Shown here: piece by piece, positions 1 to 9,063 of the stretch
How positions within the stretch are numbered: position 1 is the stretch's first letter
Layout of the letters: each line of letters begins with the position of its first letter
Assembly (NCBI GenBank): GCA_017454425.1
Contig: JAFTCZ010000065.1
Coordinates: 1 to 14,590 of the forward strand
Direction of reading: 5' to 3'
From: Clostridia bacterium
GTDB lineage: Bacteria; Bacillota_A; Clostridia; Christensenellales; UBA1242
Length of the DNA: 14,590 nucleotides
The notes under the pieces: model-generated
The model's database searches: none
The model's input: only the letters and a program-made list of their open reading frames with translations
What the model was told of the DNA's origin: nothing
Made by a program: the position numbers and the translations under genes

Positions 1-2146
<2,146 letters not shown>

Positions 2147-2172
2147 AACAGACCTCTTATTTTATTTTATAT

Positions 2173-2201
2173 AGTATATAATTATTTACAAAAAAACACA
2201 A
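2173..2201 (-). promoter_or_regulatory. Putative SigA-type promoter for the GT2-like gene and gap
   Basis: Reading leftwards, TATACT (complement of 2173-2178) matches five of six bases of the -10 consensus. With 17 nt spacing, TTGTGT (complement of 2196-2201) is a weak -35 element that keeps only TTG. The predicted start of transcription lies about 20 nt upstream of the ATG at 2146. The region is very AT-rich, so a chance match is possible. Confidence 0.4.
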
Positions 2202-2291
2202 ACAAATAACAGCACTTTGTCTCAAATTTATTAATTTGTGCAACAGTTTTTTTATAAAGGCATAAAGCAGGGTGGTAGTGTTTATATTTGG

Positions 2292-2325
2292 GTACTATGC
2301 ACATTGTACAAAAAGTGCATAGTAC
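2292..2325. repeat. Inverted pair of the GTGCATAGTAC word (hairpin)
   Basis: GTACTATGCAC (2292-2302) and GTGCATAGTAC (2315-2325) form a perfect 11-bp stem around a 12-nt loop, and the loop contains the palindrome TTGTACAA. The right arm runs into CATAGTACTATG (2318-2329), itself a perfect 12-bp palindrome. The same word recurs elsewhere in the window. Confidence 0.85.
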
Positions 2326-2376
2326 TATGTAAATTTTGTTTTTGCGAATAGTTTATTGTATAAAAAGACACAAAAA

Positions 2377-2387
2377 GTACTATGCAC
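2377..2387 (+). repeat. Single copy of the GTACTATGCAC word flanked by A and T tracts
   Basis: GTACTATGCAC is preceded by AAAAA and followed by TTTTTT. Read on the other strand it is AAAAAA-GTGCATAGTAC, the same context as the copy at 2315-2325. The flanking tracts suggest that the repeated unit is longer than the 11-bp core. Confidence 0.8.
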
Positions 2388-2398
2388 TTTTTTGTTGC

Positions 2399-2426
2399 AC
2401 ACAACTTTATCGTATATCATACAATA
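2399..2426 (+). promoter_or_regulatory. Putative SigK/SigE-type sporulation promoter
   Basis: CATACAATA (2418-2426) fits both the SigE -10 consensus CATACANT and the SigK -10 consensus CATANNNTA known from Bacillus. The dinucleotide AC, the minimal SigK -35 core, lies at 2399-2400 with exactly 17 nt spacing. A full SigE -35 element is not obvious, so SigK is the better reading. Transcription would start about 20-25 nt before the ATG at 2458. The motif is short and degenerate and the assignment is inference. Confidence 0.45.
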
Positions 2427-2457
2427 TAAGTGTACGGGTAAATATAAGGAGGTTTTT

Positions 2458-3150
2458 ATGTCTTTTTTCTCAGGCGTGGGTAATGATTACATACCTGGAC
2501 CCATAATGAACAATCCATTAAAAGGCTTGTGTGAAAAAGTTTGTATTCAAGTAAAAAAAGTTTTTGACGCATGTCTCAAACAAGAGCATGTCGAAAACAC
2601 TAGCATAACTATCACATCATTCAATCCAGAAAATCCAACTTTTCCGCTAACATTTGTTTCGGGGCAATCCAGCACAACACAACAATCATATCTAACCGAC
2701 CTTGTGGTTACAAGATTTAATGATAGGCCAAATTTTGCTCGCATTTCGGCTGTTGCTAATATGCCACTAGATATTGTTTATACTGATGCAAACGGTGTGC
2801 AAGGCGTAGCACAAGGAGTATTATCTTTACCACAAGATGTTGTGTTATTCTTGCCACAACCATCAATTATTCCGTATGAAATTGAGTTGGTTTCTAGTGT
2901 TATGATTGCAAATGCGACATTTAACGAAGACGGCACTGCTGTTATTGAGGCTTGTGTATTAATAATCTTAAAGGTTGTTGCCGAAACCGAATTATTGGTG
3001 CCAAGTTATGGTTATTGTCACATACCTATGTGTCAAGAATTTTCTCAAAATGTTTGTGATGGATTTTTTGATATGCCGCTTTTTCCATCAACAGCGCCAA
3101 CTGTAAATGTGCAAAACACAAACAACAACGGATTTGGTTTATTTAATTAA
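2458..3150 (+). CDS. Conserved Clostridia-type hypothetical protein, possible spore coat or exosporium protein
   Basis: I chose ATG 2458 because AAGGAGG (2446-2452) precedes it. The reading frame is open from 2356, but that extension has no ribosome site and overlaps the promoter motifs. The 230-residue product has no signal peptide and no membrane segment. Its N-terminus carries spaced cysteines (C25, C29, C39) in KGLCEKVCIQVKKVFDACL. The centre is beta-rich, and the C-terminal part has C166 and a second cluster (C187, C192, C200) in YGYCHIPMCQEFSQNVC followed by DGFFDMPLFP and an Asn-rich end. Proteins with this layout of Cys-bearing N-terminus and CxxPxC-like motif are common hypotheticals in spore-forming Clostridia. 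A spore-surface role is inferred from this, from the cysteines and from the SigK-like promoter, and is not proven. The gene stands alone between its promoter and a terminator. Confidence 0.85.
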   Translation: MSFFSGVGNDYIPGPIMNNPLKGLCEKVCIQVKKVFDACLKQEHVENTSITITSFNPENPTFPLTFVSGQSSTTQQSYLTDLVVTRFNDRPNFARISAVANMPLDIVYTDANGVQGVAQGVLSLPQDVVLFLPQPSIIPYEIELVSSVMIANATFNEDGTAVIEACVLIILKVVAETELLVPSYGYCHIPMCQEFSQNVCDGFFDMPLFPSTAPTVNVQNTNNNGFGLFN

Positions 3151-3170
3151 AAATTCATGCTTATCTCTAC

Positions 3171-3203
3171 AAACAGGTATTTATACCTGTTTTTTTGTTT
3201 TTC
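3171..3203 (+). terminator. Intrinsic terminator after the possible coat-protein gene
   Basis: AAACAGGTA (3171-3179) pairs perfectly with TACCTGTTT (3184-3192) around the loop TTTA. The stem runs into a T tract continuing to about 3203. It starts 20 nt after the stop codon at 3150 and separates this gene from the division operon promoter. Confidence 0.9.
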
Positions 3204-3216
3204 AAATGCAATTTAG

Positions 3217-3245
3217 TTGCTTTTGTTATATCTTTTGGTTATAAT
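3217..3245 (+). promoter_or_regulatory. Putative SigA promoter of the division and cell wall operon
   Basis: TATAAT (3240-3245) is a perfect -10 element, with TTGCTT (3217-3222) as a weak -35 at 17 nt spacing. Transcription would start near 3252, so the leader would be only about 17 nt long and the ribosome site AAGGAG (3253-3258) would lie at its very 5' end. No other good promoter is seen upstream of the operon. Confidence 0.6.
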
Positions 3246-3268
3246 TAATCATAAGGAGAAGTGCCAAA

Positions 3269-3967
3269 TTGAGAGTATTTGCAATAGGTGATTTACATTT
3301 AGATAGTGCTGTTGATAAGCCAATGGATGTTTTTGGTCCTGGGTGGGAAGACCATTTTGTTCGCATATGCAACAGTTGGCAAGCAAAGGTAAAAGATGAC
3401 GATTTGGTACTTATACCTGGTGACATCAGTTGGGGAATGAGGTCTTGTGAGGCTCAGCCCGACCTCGATTTAATTGCTGCCTTGCCCGGCAAAAAGATTA
3501 TTATACGGGGCAATCACGATTATTGGTGGGACAGTATTTCACGCGTTCGTTCTATGCTGAAGGGTGAGTTTTTTGCTTTGCAAAATGATGCAATAAAAAT
3601 TAACAATGTTGTGATATGTGGTACAAGAGGTTGGACAGTGCCAAATTCGCCTGCCGAGTTTAAGGATGATGACAAACGCATTTATGACCGAGAGGTTATT
3701 CGCATGCAGTTAGCACTAGAAGATATGGCAAAAAAACGCCAAGATGGTGACATCTCGATAGTTATGATACATTATCCACCTTTTAATGTAAAAATTGACT
3801 CATCAGATTTTACTGATTTATTTGAAAAATACAAGGTAGATATTGTTGTTTATGGTCATTTGCATGGCAAAAATTGTCGCGCTTGCAAATTTGTTCAAAA
3901 GAATGGCATCAAATATTATTTGACATCTTGTGACCAAGTAAATTGCGAATTGGTTGATATTCTGTAA
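3269..3967 (+). CDS. Calcineurin-like metallophosphoesterase
   Basis: This is a 232-residue cytosolic hydrolase of the dinuclear-metal calcineurin-like family. All metal-ligand blocks are present and in order: GDLH (D8, H10), GDISWG (D52), GNHD (N82, H83, D84), a single His in MIHYPP (H168) and YGHLHG (H197, H199). Family members act on a wide range of phosphoesters, so the substrate cannot be named. The start is TTG at 3269: AAGGAG (3253-3258) lies 10 nt upstream and translation begins directly with the first strand, RVFAIGDLH. A GTG at 3261 is out because it runs into a stop. The gene is first in the operon and ends 14 nt before rsmH. Its place in front of the division genes suggests co-expression and does not prove a cell-wall role. 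There is no signal peptide and no membrane segment. Confidence 0.92.
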   Translation: MRVFAIGDLHLDSAVDKPMDVFGPGWEDHFVRICNSWQAKVKDDDLVLIPGDISWGMRSCEAQPDLDLIAALPGKKIIIRGNHDYWWDSISRVRSMLKGEFFALQNDAIKINNVVICGTRGWTVPNSPAEFKDDDKRIYDREVIRMQLALEDMAKKRQDGDISIVMIHYPPFNVKIDSSDFTDLFEKYKVDIVVYGHLHGKNCRACKFVQKNGIKYYLTSCDQVNCELVDIL

Positions 3968-3981
3968 AAGTGGAGGAAATT

Positions 3982-4911
3982 ATGGAGTTTTGGCATGTAC
4001 CAGTAATGCTAAATGAGTGCATAGAAAGTCTTAATATACTGCCTTATGGCACATACATTGATGGTACATTGGGCGGCGGTGGACATTCGAGTGCAATTTT
4101 GTCAAAATTGACGACGGGCAAACTTATTGCTTTTGACAAAGACGAAGTTGCTATCAATCATTGCAAAAAAACACTTGCAATGCACAAAGATAAAATCACC
4201 TTCATAAATGATGATTTCAAAAACTTTAAGCAGCATCTAAACAACCTTGGCATAAATAAAGTTGATGGCATTTTGCTAGACTTGGGCGTCAGCAGTTATC
4301 AAATAGATAATCCCGAGCGTGGGTTTAGTTATATGCATGATGCACCATTAGATATGCGAATGAATCAAGAACAAAAAAAAGATGCATGGGAAGTTGTTAA
4401 CGAATACAGCGAAGAAAAGCTTGTTAATATATTCTCACAATATGGTCAAGAACCTTTTTCAAAACGCATAGCTCATGCAATAATTGCATATCGCAGGGGG
4501 CGGCCAATAGATACTACATCACAATTGGTAGAAATTATTCAAAGGGCCGTTCCAAACAAAAGCCCAAAACAGGGCCACCCCGCAAAGCGAGTTTTTCAGG
4601 CAATACGCATAGAAGTAAATGCCGAGCTAGAAAAACTAAATGAAACGCTTTTGTCTATGGCTCGAAGTCTAAATCATGGGGGGCGGCTGTGTGTGCTTAC
4701 ATTTCATTCACTCGAAGACAAAATAACAAAAGACGCCTTTGGGCTTTTGTGCACAGATTGCATCTGTGACAAGCGTATTCCTGTTTGTGTTTGTCATCAC
4801 AAAAAAGAAGGTATGCTTGTTTTCAAAAAACCACAAACAGCAACTGCACACGAACTTTCGAACAATCCTCGTTCACATAGTGCAAAATTAAGAGTTTTTC
4901 AAAAGTTGTAA
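3982..4911 (+). CDS. rsmH: 16S rRNA (cytosine1402-N4)-methyltransferase
   Basis: RsmH (MraW) methylates N4 of C1402 in the decoding centre of 16S rRNA using S-adenosylmethionine. The 309-residue product has the normal family length. It opens with the typical MEFWHVPVMLNE, then the SAM-binding glycine loop DGTLGGGGHS (27-36), an acidic strand end LIAFDKDE, DGILLDLGVSSYQID (95-109), ERGFSYMHDAPLDMRM (112-127) and, near the C-terminus, TFHSLEDKI. A cluster of four cysteines (CTDCICDKRIPVCVC) follows, a feature of many Firmicutes versions. I chose ATG 3982, which has GGAGG (3972-3976) five nt upstream. A GTG at 3970 would add four residues and overlap that site. No mraZ lies upstream, although mraZ usually precedes rsmH in dcw clusters. 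The next gene follows after 41 nt. Confidence 0.97.
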   Translation: MEFWHVPVMLNECIESLNILPYGTYIDGTLGGGGHSSAILSKLTTGKLIAFDKDEVAINHCKKTLAMHKDKITFINDDFKNFKQHLNNLGINKVDGILLDLGVSSYQIDNPERGFSYMHDAPLDMRMNQEQKKDAWEVVNEYSEEKLVNIFSQYGQEPFSKRIAHAIIAYRRGRPIDTTSQLVEIIQRAVPNKSPKQGHPAKRVFQAIRIEVNAELEKLNETLLSMARSLNHGGRLCVLTFHSLEDKITKDAFGLLCTDCICDKRIPVCVCHHKKEGMLVFKKPQTATAHELSNNPRSHSAKLRVFQKL

Positions 4912-4952
4912 ACTATGTTATCATATTCAATCCAAAAAAGGAGTATAGATAA

Positions 4953-5675
4953 ATGGCTAGAAAAATCAGAGAAAAAGATACAGATCTTTATGACACCGAC
5001 TTGGTAAGCATGATAGACGAAAAGTTAGATAATGACAACACCGTTGATGTGCTTTCAAGTATGGTAGAACAAACTGATGACACAAATCTAGACGAAGCCT
5101 ATAATGATTTGAACATTCAAATTGCAGATTCAAAAGATACAACTCGTATTGCCCAAAAACAGCAAAAACAGGTATCTTCTGTGCGTACGCGTCCAAAAAT
5201 TGCACCAAATCCTTTTAGCACAAACAATGAAGAAGAGGTGCAAACTTACAATGATGTGGTAAGTGTTGAAGAAAGCGTGCCAAGAATGGATGTTCGACCA
5301 TTTACACCCGTTCCAGTTAAAAAATCTCGCAGACGCTTTAAGTTGTGGCTTATTAGTGGGGTTTGTGCTTTTACTTTGCTTGTTAGTGCAACTCTTATTG
5401 GTGTTTTGGGCCTTGGGGCCGGAGCAGGAACAAACGCAGTTGTTCGCTCGAATGTCGAAACAGGAGAATTAGCTAGTGACGAAGGAATTGTTAACAAAAC
5501 AGATTTACCATTAACCGAGCAAGAAATAAATGATTGGTTGTCAAACGGACGCAATCTTCCGCACAACACATCAAGCCGCAATTTGGATAATTTAACCGAG
5601 TCATCAAACACAACCACCAGCAGTAGTATGTGGGACAAAATCTGCAACTTTTTCTCTCATTTGTTTGGGGGATAA
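4953..5675 (+). CDS. Single-pass membrane protein in the ftsL position, not recognisable as FtsL
   Basis: The 240-residue product begins with a long, mostly polar and acidic region (1-123) without Cys. A basic block KKSRRRFK (123-130) follows, then one membrane segment (about 131-156) and an outside region rich in Ser, Thr and Asn (157-225) that ends in an amphipathic stretch WDKICNFFSHLFGG (227-240). The basic block just before the membrane segment predicts a cytoplasmic N-terminus. FtsL also has a single pass, but is usually about 100 residues with a short N-terminus and a periplasmic coiled coil; no heptad pattern is visible here. The ribosome site AAGGAG (4938-4943) lies 9 nt from the ATG. 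The stop codon lies one nt before the ATG of the PBP gene, so the two are translationally linked. Position suggests a division or cell-wall role. The function is unknown, and a fast-diverged FtsL is the main alternative. Confidence 0.85.
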   Translation: MARKIREKDTDLYDTDLVSMIDEKLDNDNTVDVLSSMVEQTDDTNLDEAYNDLNIQIADSKDTTRIAQKQQKQVSSVRTRPKIAPNPFSTNNEEEVQTYNDVVSVEESVPRMDVRPFTPVPVKKSRRRFKLWLISGVCAFTLLVSATLIGVLGLGAGAGTNAVVRSNVETGELASDEGIVNKTDLPLTEQEINDWLSNGRNLPHNTSSRNLDNLTESSNTTTSSSMWDKICNFFSHLFGG

Positions 5676-5676
5676 C

Positions 5677-7563
5677 ATGCAAAAACAATATAATTTTTAT
5701 AATTTACAAAAGAGGTTACTGTGCATAGTATGCATAGTAACTTTTGCTTTTTTATTAATAGGCATTAAATTATTTGCTGTTTCTGTTGTGCAATCAAAAG
5801 TATTGCAAACAAAGGCAATCAGTCAGTGGACTCGTGACTTGGCCCTTTCAGGATTAAGAGGTAACATAAGTGATGTAAATGGCAATATTTTGGCAAGTTC
5901 TTATACATCATATAATGTGTATGTGCGTCCAAGCGCAGTAAAAGATTTTCAAAAATGTGCTGATGTTTTGAGCCAAATTTTACAAAAAAGTAATGAAGAG
6001 ATTTTGTCTAAAATTCAAGATAAAAAAGTTTCCGAAGTTTTGGTTGCCCAGCAAATATCAAACAATTTGGCTTATCAAATTTTTAGTCAAAAATTAGATG
6101 GTGTTTATCTCTCCGAAACAAGCACAAGACAATATCCATATGGCAATCTATTAACTTCGGTTCTTGGTTTTGTAACAATAGATAATGTAGGACAGACAGG
6201 GCTAGAGTCATATTATAATAGTTTGCTTACGGGAATAAATGGCTATTCATTAACACAAGGTACAATCACCGGTGTCGAATTAAGCAATGCCACTACGCAA
6301 TATGTGCAAGGCCTGCCAGGGTGTGATATTTGCCTTACTATTGATGTAGGACTTCAAGAAATTTTAGAAGGCGTGCTAAATCGTGCCATCACCGAGCAAA
6401 AGGCTGTTAGTGCGCTTGGCATAATTATGGATGCAACAAATGGCGAAATTTTGGGCATGTCACAAAAACCCAGTTTTGACCTAAACAATGTTCCGCGTGA
6501 TGATGTGCAGGCATTAATGAAGTTATCAAAAAATACAGCCATCACAGATGTTTATGAACCCGGCAGTACATTTAAGATTTTTACAACAGCCAGTGCCTTG
6601 TCGTTGGGAGTTACAAATCTAGAGGAGCATTTTTTTGACCCGGGCTATCGCATAGTAGATGGTCAACGAATAAAGTGTTGGAAAACAAAAGGGCACGGCA
6701 GCGAAACGCTGGTTGAAGGGTTTTGCAATAGTTGCAATAGCGTTTTTATGGATTTGGGATTAAGAATGGGCACGCAAAACTTTTATGACTATTTGCAAAA
6801 GTTTGGAATTGGGCAAAAAACAGGAATCGATTTTGAGGGTGAAAGCGCAGGGATAATGATGAATAAAGATATTGTCAAAAATGTCGACCTTGCTCGCATA
6901 TCTTTTGGCCAAGCAATTGCTGTTACGCCCATTCAAATGATAACTAGCATTTGTGGGATAGTAAATGGTACATTATATCAGCCTCGATTTATAAAATCTG
7001 TTACTCTTGATGGCGTTACAAAAGAATATCAAAGTGTACCTGTACGACAAACAATTAATGATGATGTAAAAGCAAAAATGAATTATTTGTTAGAACAAGT
7101 TGTTTCTGTTGGAGGAGAATGTCAATTTGTTTCGGGCTATCACATAGGAGGAAAGACCGGAACAGCACAAAAATATGAAGACGGAAGGGTTGCCCAAGGA
7201 AAGTATATTTCAAGTTTTGTGGGCACATATCCTGCAAGCAACCCCAAATATGTATTATTGCTTTGCGTAAACGAGCCCAGCAACGGAATTTATTATGGTG
7301 GGCAAGTTGCAAAACCATATGGCAAAGAAATTTTTTCAAAATTATTTAACTATTTGCAAATTTCACCCGATGAACCATCTATGATAAATAAAAACACTTT
7401 GATTACAGTTCCAAATTTAATAGGAATGTCCATAACCGAGGCATGTGCAATGCTAAAATCAATGAAACTAGATTATTATTTTGATGATATAACTGTTGTA
7501 AATTCACAGGCGATACCAGAAGGCGAAAATGTTGAACCCGGAACTATTATTATACTAAACTAA
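5677..7563 (+). CDS. spoVD: Class B penicillin-binding protein with C-terminal PASTA domain (FtsI/SpoVD-like transpeptidase)
   Basis: This D,D-transpeptidase cross-links peptidoglycan together with a SEDS glycan polymerase, most likely the one encoded at 11405. The 628 residues comprise a short cytoplasmic N-terminus, one membrane segment (about 14-36), a dimerisation domain with SGLRGNISDVNGNILA (R-G-x-I-x-D-x-x-G), and a transpeptidase domain. That domain has all three motifs: S-T-F-K with nucleophile Ser297, S-C-N at Ser352 and K-T-G at Lys493. A single C-terminal PASTA domain starts at VPNLIGMSITEACAML. One PASTA domain matches SpoVD of Bacillus better than PBP2B, which has two, so the symbol is tentative; ftsI is the alternative. 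ATG 5677 is preferred over TTG 5665 because GGGGGA (5667-5672) is its ribosome site. Codons 12-23 contain an inverted pair of the GTGCATAGTA word that forms a strong hairpin followed by T-rich sequence. Confidence 0.93.
   Translation: MQKQYNFYNLQKRLLCIVCIVTFAFLLIGIKLFAVSVVQSKVLQTKAISQWTRDLALSGLRGNISDVNGNILASSYTSYNVYVRPSAVKDFQKCADVLSQILQKSNEEILSKIQDKKVSEVLVAQQISNNLAYQIFSQKLDGVYLSETSTRQYPYGNLLTSVLGFVTIDNVGQTGLESYYNSLLTGINGYSLTQGTITGVELSNATTQYVQGLPGCDICLTIDVGLQEILEGVLNRAITEQKAVSALGIIMDATNGEILGMSQKPSFDLNNVPRDDVQALMKLSKNTAITDVYEPGSTFKIFTTASALSLGVTNLEEHFFDPGYRIVDGQRIKCWKTKGHGSETLVEGFCNSCNSVFMDLGLRMGTQNFYDYLQKFGIGQKTGIDFEGESAGIMMNKDIVKNVDLARISFGQAIAVTPIQMITSICGIVNGTLYQPRFIKSVTLDGVTKEYQSVPVRQTINDDVKAKMNYLLEQVVSVGGECQFVSGYHIGGKTGTAQKYEDGRVAQGKYISSFVGTYPASNPKYVLLLCVNEPSNGIYYGGQVAKPYGKEIFSKLFNYLQISPDEPSMINKNTLITVPNLIGMSITEACAMLKSMKLDYYFDDITVVNSQAIPEGENVEPGTIIILN
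5711..5745 (+). repeat. Inverted pair of the GTGCATAGTA word at the start of the PBP gene, terminator-like hairpin
   Basis: The arms GTTACTGTGCAT (5715-5726) and ATGCATAGTAAC (5730-5741) pair with only one G-U wobble around a 3-nt loop AGT. The stem can extend to 16 bp (5711-5726 with 5730-5745) using two more wobbles. A T-rich run follows (TTTT at 5742-5745, TTTTTT at 5748-5753). The two word copies, GTGCATAGTA (5721-5730) and TGCATAGTA (5731-5739), lie in tandem and encode the C-I-V C-I-V part of the membrane anchor. Confidence 0.8.
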
Positions 7564-7602
7564 AAAACACAAACATAAAATACTGTAAAAAAAGGGGGAT
7601 TT

Positions 7603-9063
7603 ATGCAGTTAGGCCAAATATTAAAATCATTAAACTATGCCACATCATGTGATATAAACGATATAAACATTACTTCATTATGCTTTGATGATAGACAAGC
7701 AAATAAAGGCAGTTTGTTTTTTTGTCTAAACGGACAAGAAAAAGACGGGCACAACTATGCGCAAAATGCTGTAAAAAATGGCGCAGCTGCTTTGGTGGTC
7801 GAGCATTATGTTGATGCAAATGTTCCTCAAATTTTAGTTCAAGACGCCCGAACAAGCATGGCACTTATCAGTGCCAATTTTTACAACAATCCAGCAGATA
7901 AATTAAAAATTATTGGGGTTAGTGGAACAAATGGCAAAACCAGCACAACATATATTATTGCTCAAATTTTGAAAACGGCGGGGTATAAAGTTGGTGTTAT
8001 TGGTACAATTGGTGTTGTCGTAAATGACAAAAGGTTTCCAAGTACTATGACCACGCCCGATCCTACGGCATTTCATCAAATACTTGCCCAAATGGTTGAA
8101 AACAAGGTTGATTATGTTGTTATGGAAGTAAGTGCGCATGCGTTAGCACTAAAAAAGATGGCAGGCATAAAATTTGAAGTTGGAGTTCTTACAAACATAA
8201 CGCAAGATCATCTTGATTATTTTAAGACATTTTCTCATTATGCAAATACAAAACTAGATTTTATTTCGCCAAAATATTGTAAAAGTGCTGTTGTTAATTT
8301 GGACGACCATTTGGTATGCACTCTTTTTGAAAAGTATCAAAACACAAATTTTTTATGCCGAGGTTTTGGCCTAAATAACAAACAAGACGCCACCTGCAAT
8401 AATTTTTGTATAAATGCTGATGGAATAAAGTTTAGTATGCAGATAAACGGGCATAATCTAAACTGTAGCACAAATCTTCGTGGAAAGTTTAATCTTTACA
8501 ACATTATGGGGGCGGTTGTTGCTTGCAAAAATGTGGGTATAGCCGATTGTGATATTTGCAAAGGGGTTGAAACAATACAGCCAATAACTGGGCGGTTTGA
8601 TGTAATGCCGCTTTTTAATGGTGCAAGCGTGGTAATAGATTATGCACATACACCCGATGGTTTGCAAAAAATTTTAACAAGTGCCCGTGAGATATGCCAA
8701 GGAAAGCTAATTTCGGTTTTTGGCTGTGGCGGAAATCGTGATAAAACCAAACGCCCAATCATGGGTAAAATTAGTGCACAAATTGCTGACTATACCATCA
8801 TCACAAGCGACAATCCGCGCTATGAAAAGCCACTAGATATTATTTTGCAGGTCAAAAAGGGCGTTGATGATAGAAAAAACCTAAAATGCATTATTGATAG
8901 GCAAGAGGCAATTCAATATGCCGTGTCAATTTCAAAGCAAAATGACATTCTTGTGGTTTCGGGTAAGGGCGCAGAAGATTATTTAGAAATAAAAGGACAA
9001 AAAATCCCGTACAGTGATTATGAGGTTATAAAACAAATTAACAACAAAGAGGTACATTTGTGA
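7603..9063 (+). CDS. murE: UDP-MurNAc-L-Ala-D-Glu:meso-diaminopimelate ligase
   Basis: MurE is the cytosolic ATP-dependent ligase that adds the third stem-peptide residue to UDP-MurNAc-L-Ala-D-Glu. The 486 residues include DDRQANKGSLFFCL in the N-terminal domain, the ATP loop GTNGKTS (108-114), STMTTPDP for the UDP-substrate side, EVSAHAL, and NITQDHLDY followed by K217 in YANTKLDF, the expected carbamylated lysine. Then come ITGRFD (329-334), DYAHTPDGL (346-354) and GCGGNRDKTKRP. DNPR at 403-406 is the motif of meso-diaminopimelate-adding MurE; lysine-adding enzymes differ there. This organism therefore probably has meso-DAP peptidoglycan. The ribosome site is a G-rich AAAGGGGGA just before the ATG, like the one before the PBP gene. 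The stop overlaps the mraY start by 4 nt at most (GTGA), implying translational coupling. No murF follows, although murF commonly lies between murE and mraY. Confidence 0.97.
   Translation: MQLGQILKSLNYATSCDINDINITSLCFDDRQANKGSLFFCLNGQEKDGHNYAQNAVKNGAAALVVEHYVDANVPQILVQDARTSMALISANFYNNPADKLKIIGVSGTNGKTSTTYIIAQILKTAGYKVGVIGTIGVVVNDKRFPSTMTTPDPTAFHQILAQMVENKVDYVVMEVSAHALALKKMAGIKFEVGVLTNITQDHLDYFKTFSHYANTKLDFISPKYCKSAVVNLDDHLVCTLFEKYQNTNFLCRGFGLNNKQDATCNNFCINADGIKFSMQINGHNLNCSTNLRGKFNLYNIMGAVVACKNVGIADCDICKGVETIQPITGRFDVMPLFNGASVVIDYAHTPDGLQKILTSAREICQGKLISVFGCGGNRDKTKRPIMGKISAQIADYTIITSDNPRYEKPLDIILQVKKGVDDRKNLKCIIDRQEAIQYAVSISKQNDILVVSGKGAEDYLEIKGQKIPYSDYEVIKQINNKEVHL

Larger units (their letters stand above)
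2147..2457. other. Gene-free divergent spacer with repeat words and promoter motifs
   Basis: This 311-nt stretch separates the leftward GT2-like/gap unit from the rightward possible spore-coat gene. No convincing coding region is present; an upstream extension of the rightward reading frame from 2356 lacks a ribosome site. It holds the promoter of the leftward unit near 2173-2201, three copies of the TACTATGCAC word at 2293-2387 (two forming a hairpin), a SigE/SigK-like promoter at 2399-2426 and the ribosome site AAGGAGG at 2446-2452. The rest is AT-rich sequence with no recognisable structure. Confidence 0.7.

Noticed and set aside
2292..2387. A small CRISPR array
   Set aside because: The repeats are only 11 bp, alternate in orientation and lack uniform spacers, and no cas gene is present.
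2356..2457. N-terminal extension of the possible coat protein to 2356
   Set aside because: There is no ribosome site, it overlaps a repeat word and the promoter motif, and a strong AAGGAGG precedes the ATG at 2458.
3150..3269. A riboswitch or T-box leader before the cell wall operon
   Set aside because: The spacer is mostly taken up by a terminator and a promoter, and the predicted leader of about 17 nt is far too short.
4966..5688. Minus-strand frames at 4966-5208, 5246-5647, 5491-5688 and the plus-strand frame 5263-5472
   Set aside because: All are shadows of the membrane-protein gene at 4953-5675. The gene frame has a ribosome site, a positive-inside membrane segment and operon spacing, and the others have none of these.
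8041..8050. AGTACTATGA in murE as a further copy of the word
   Set aside because: It only shares GTACTATG and encodes the conserved P-S-T-M-T-T-P-D block, so coding constraint explains it.
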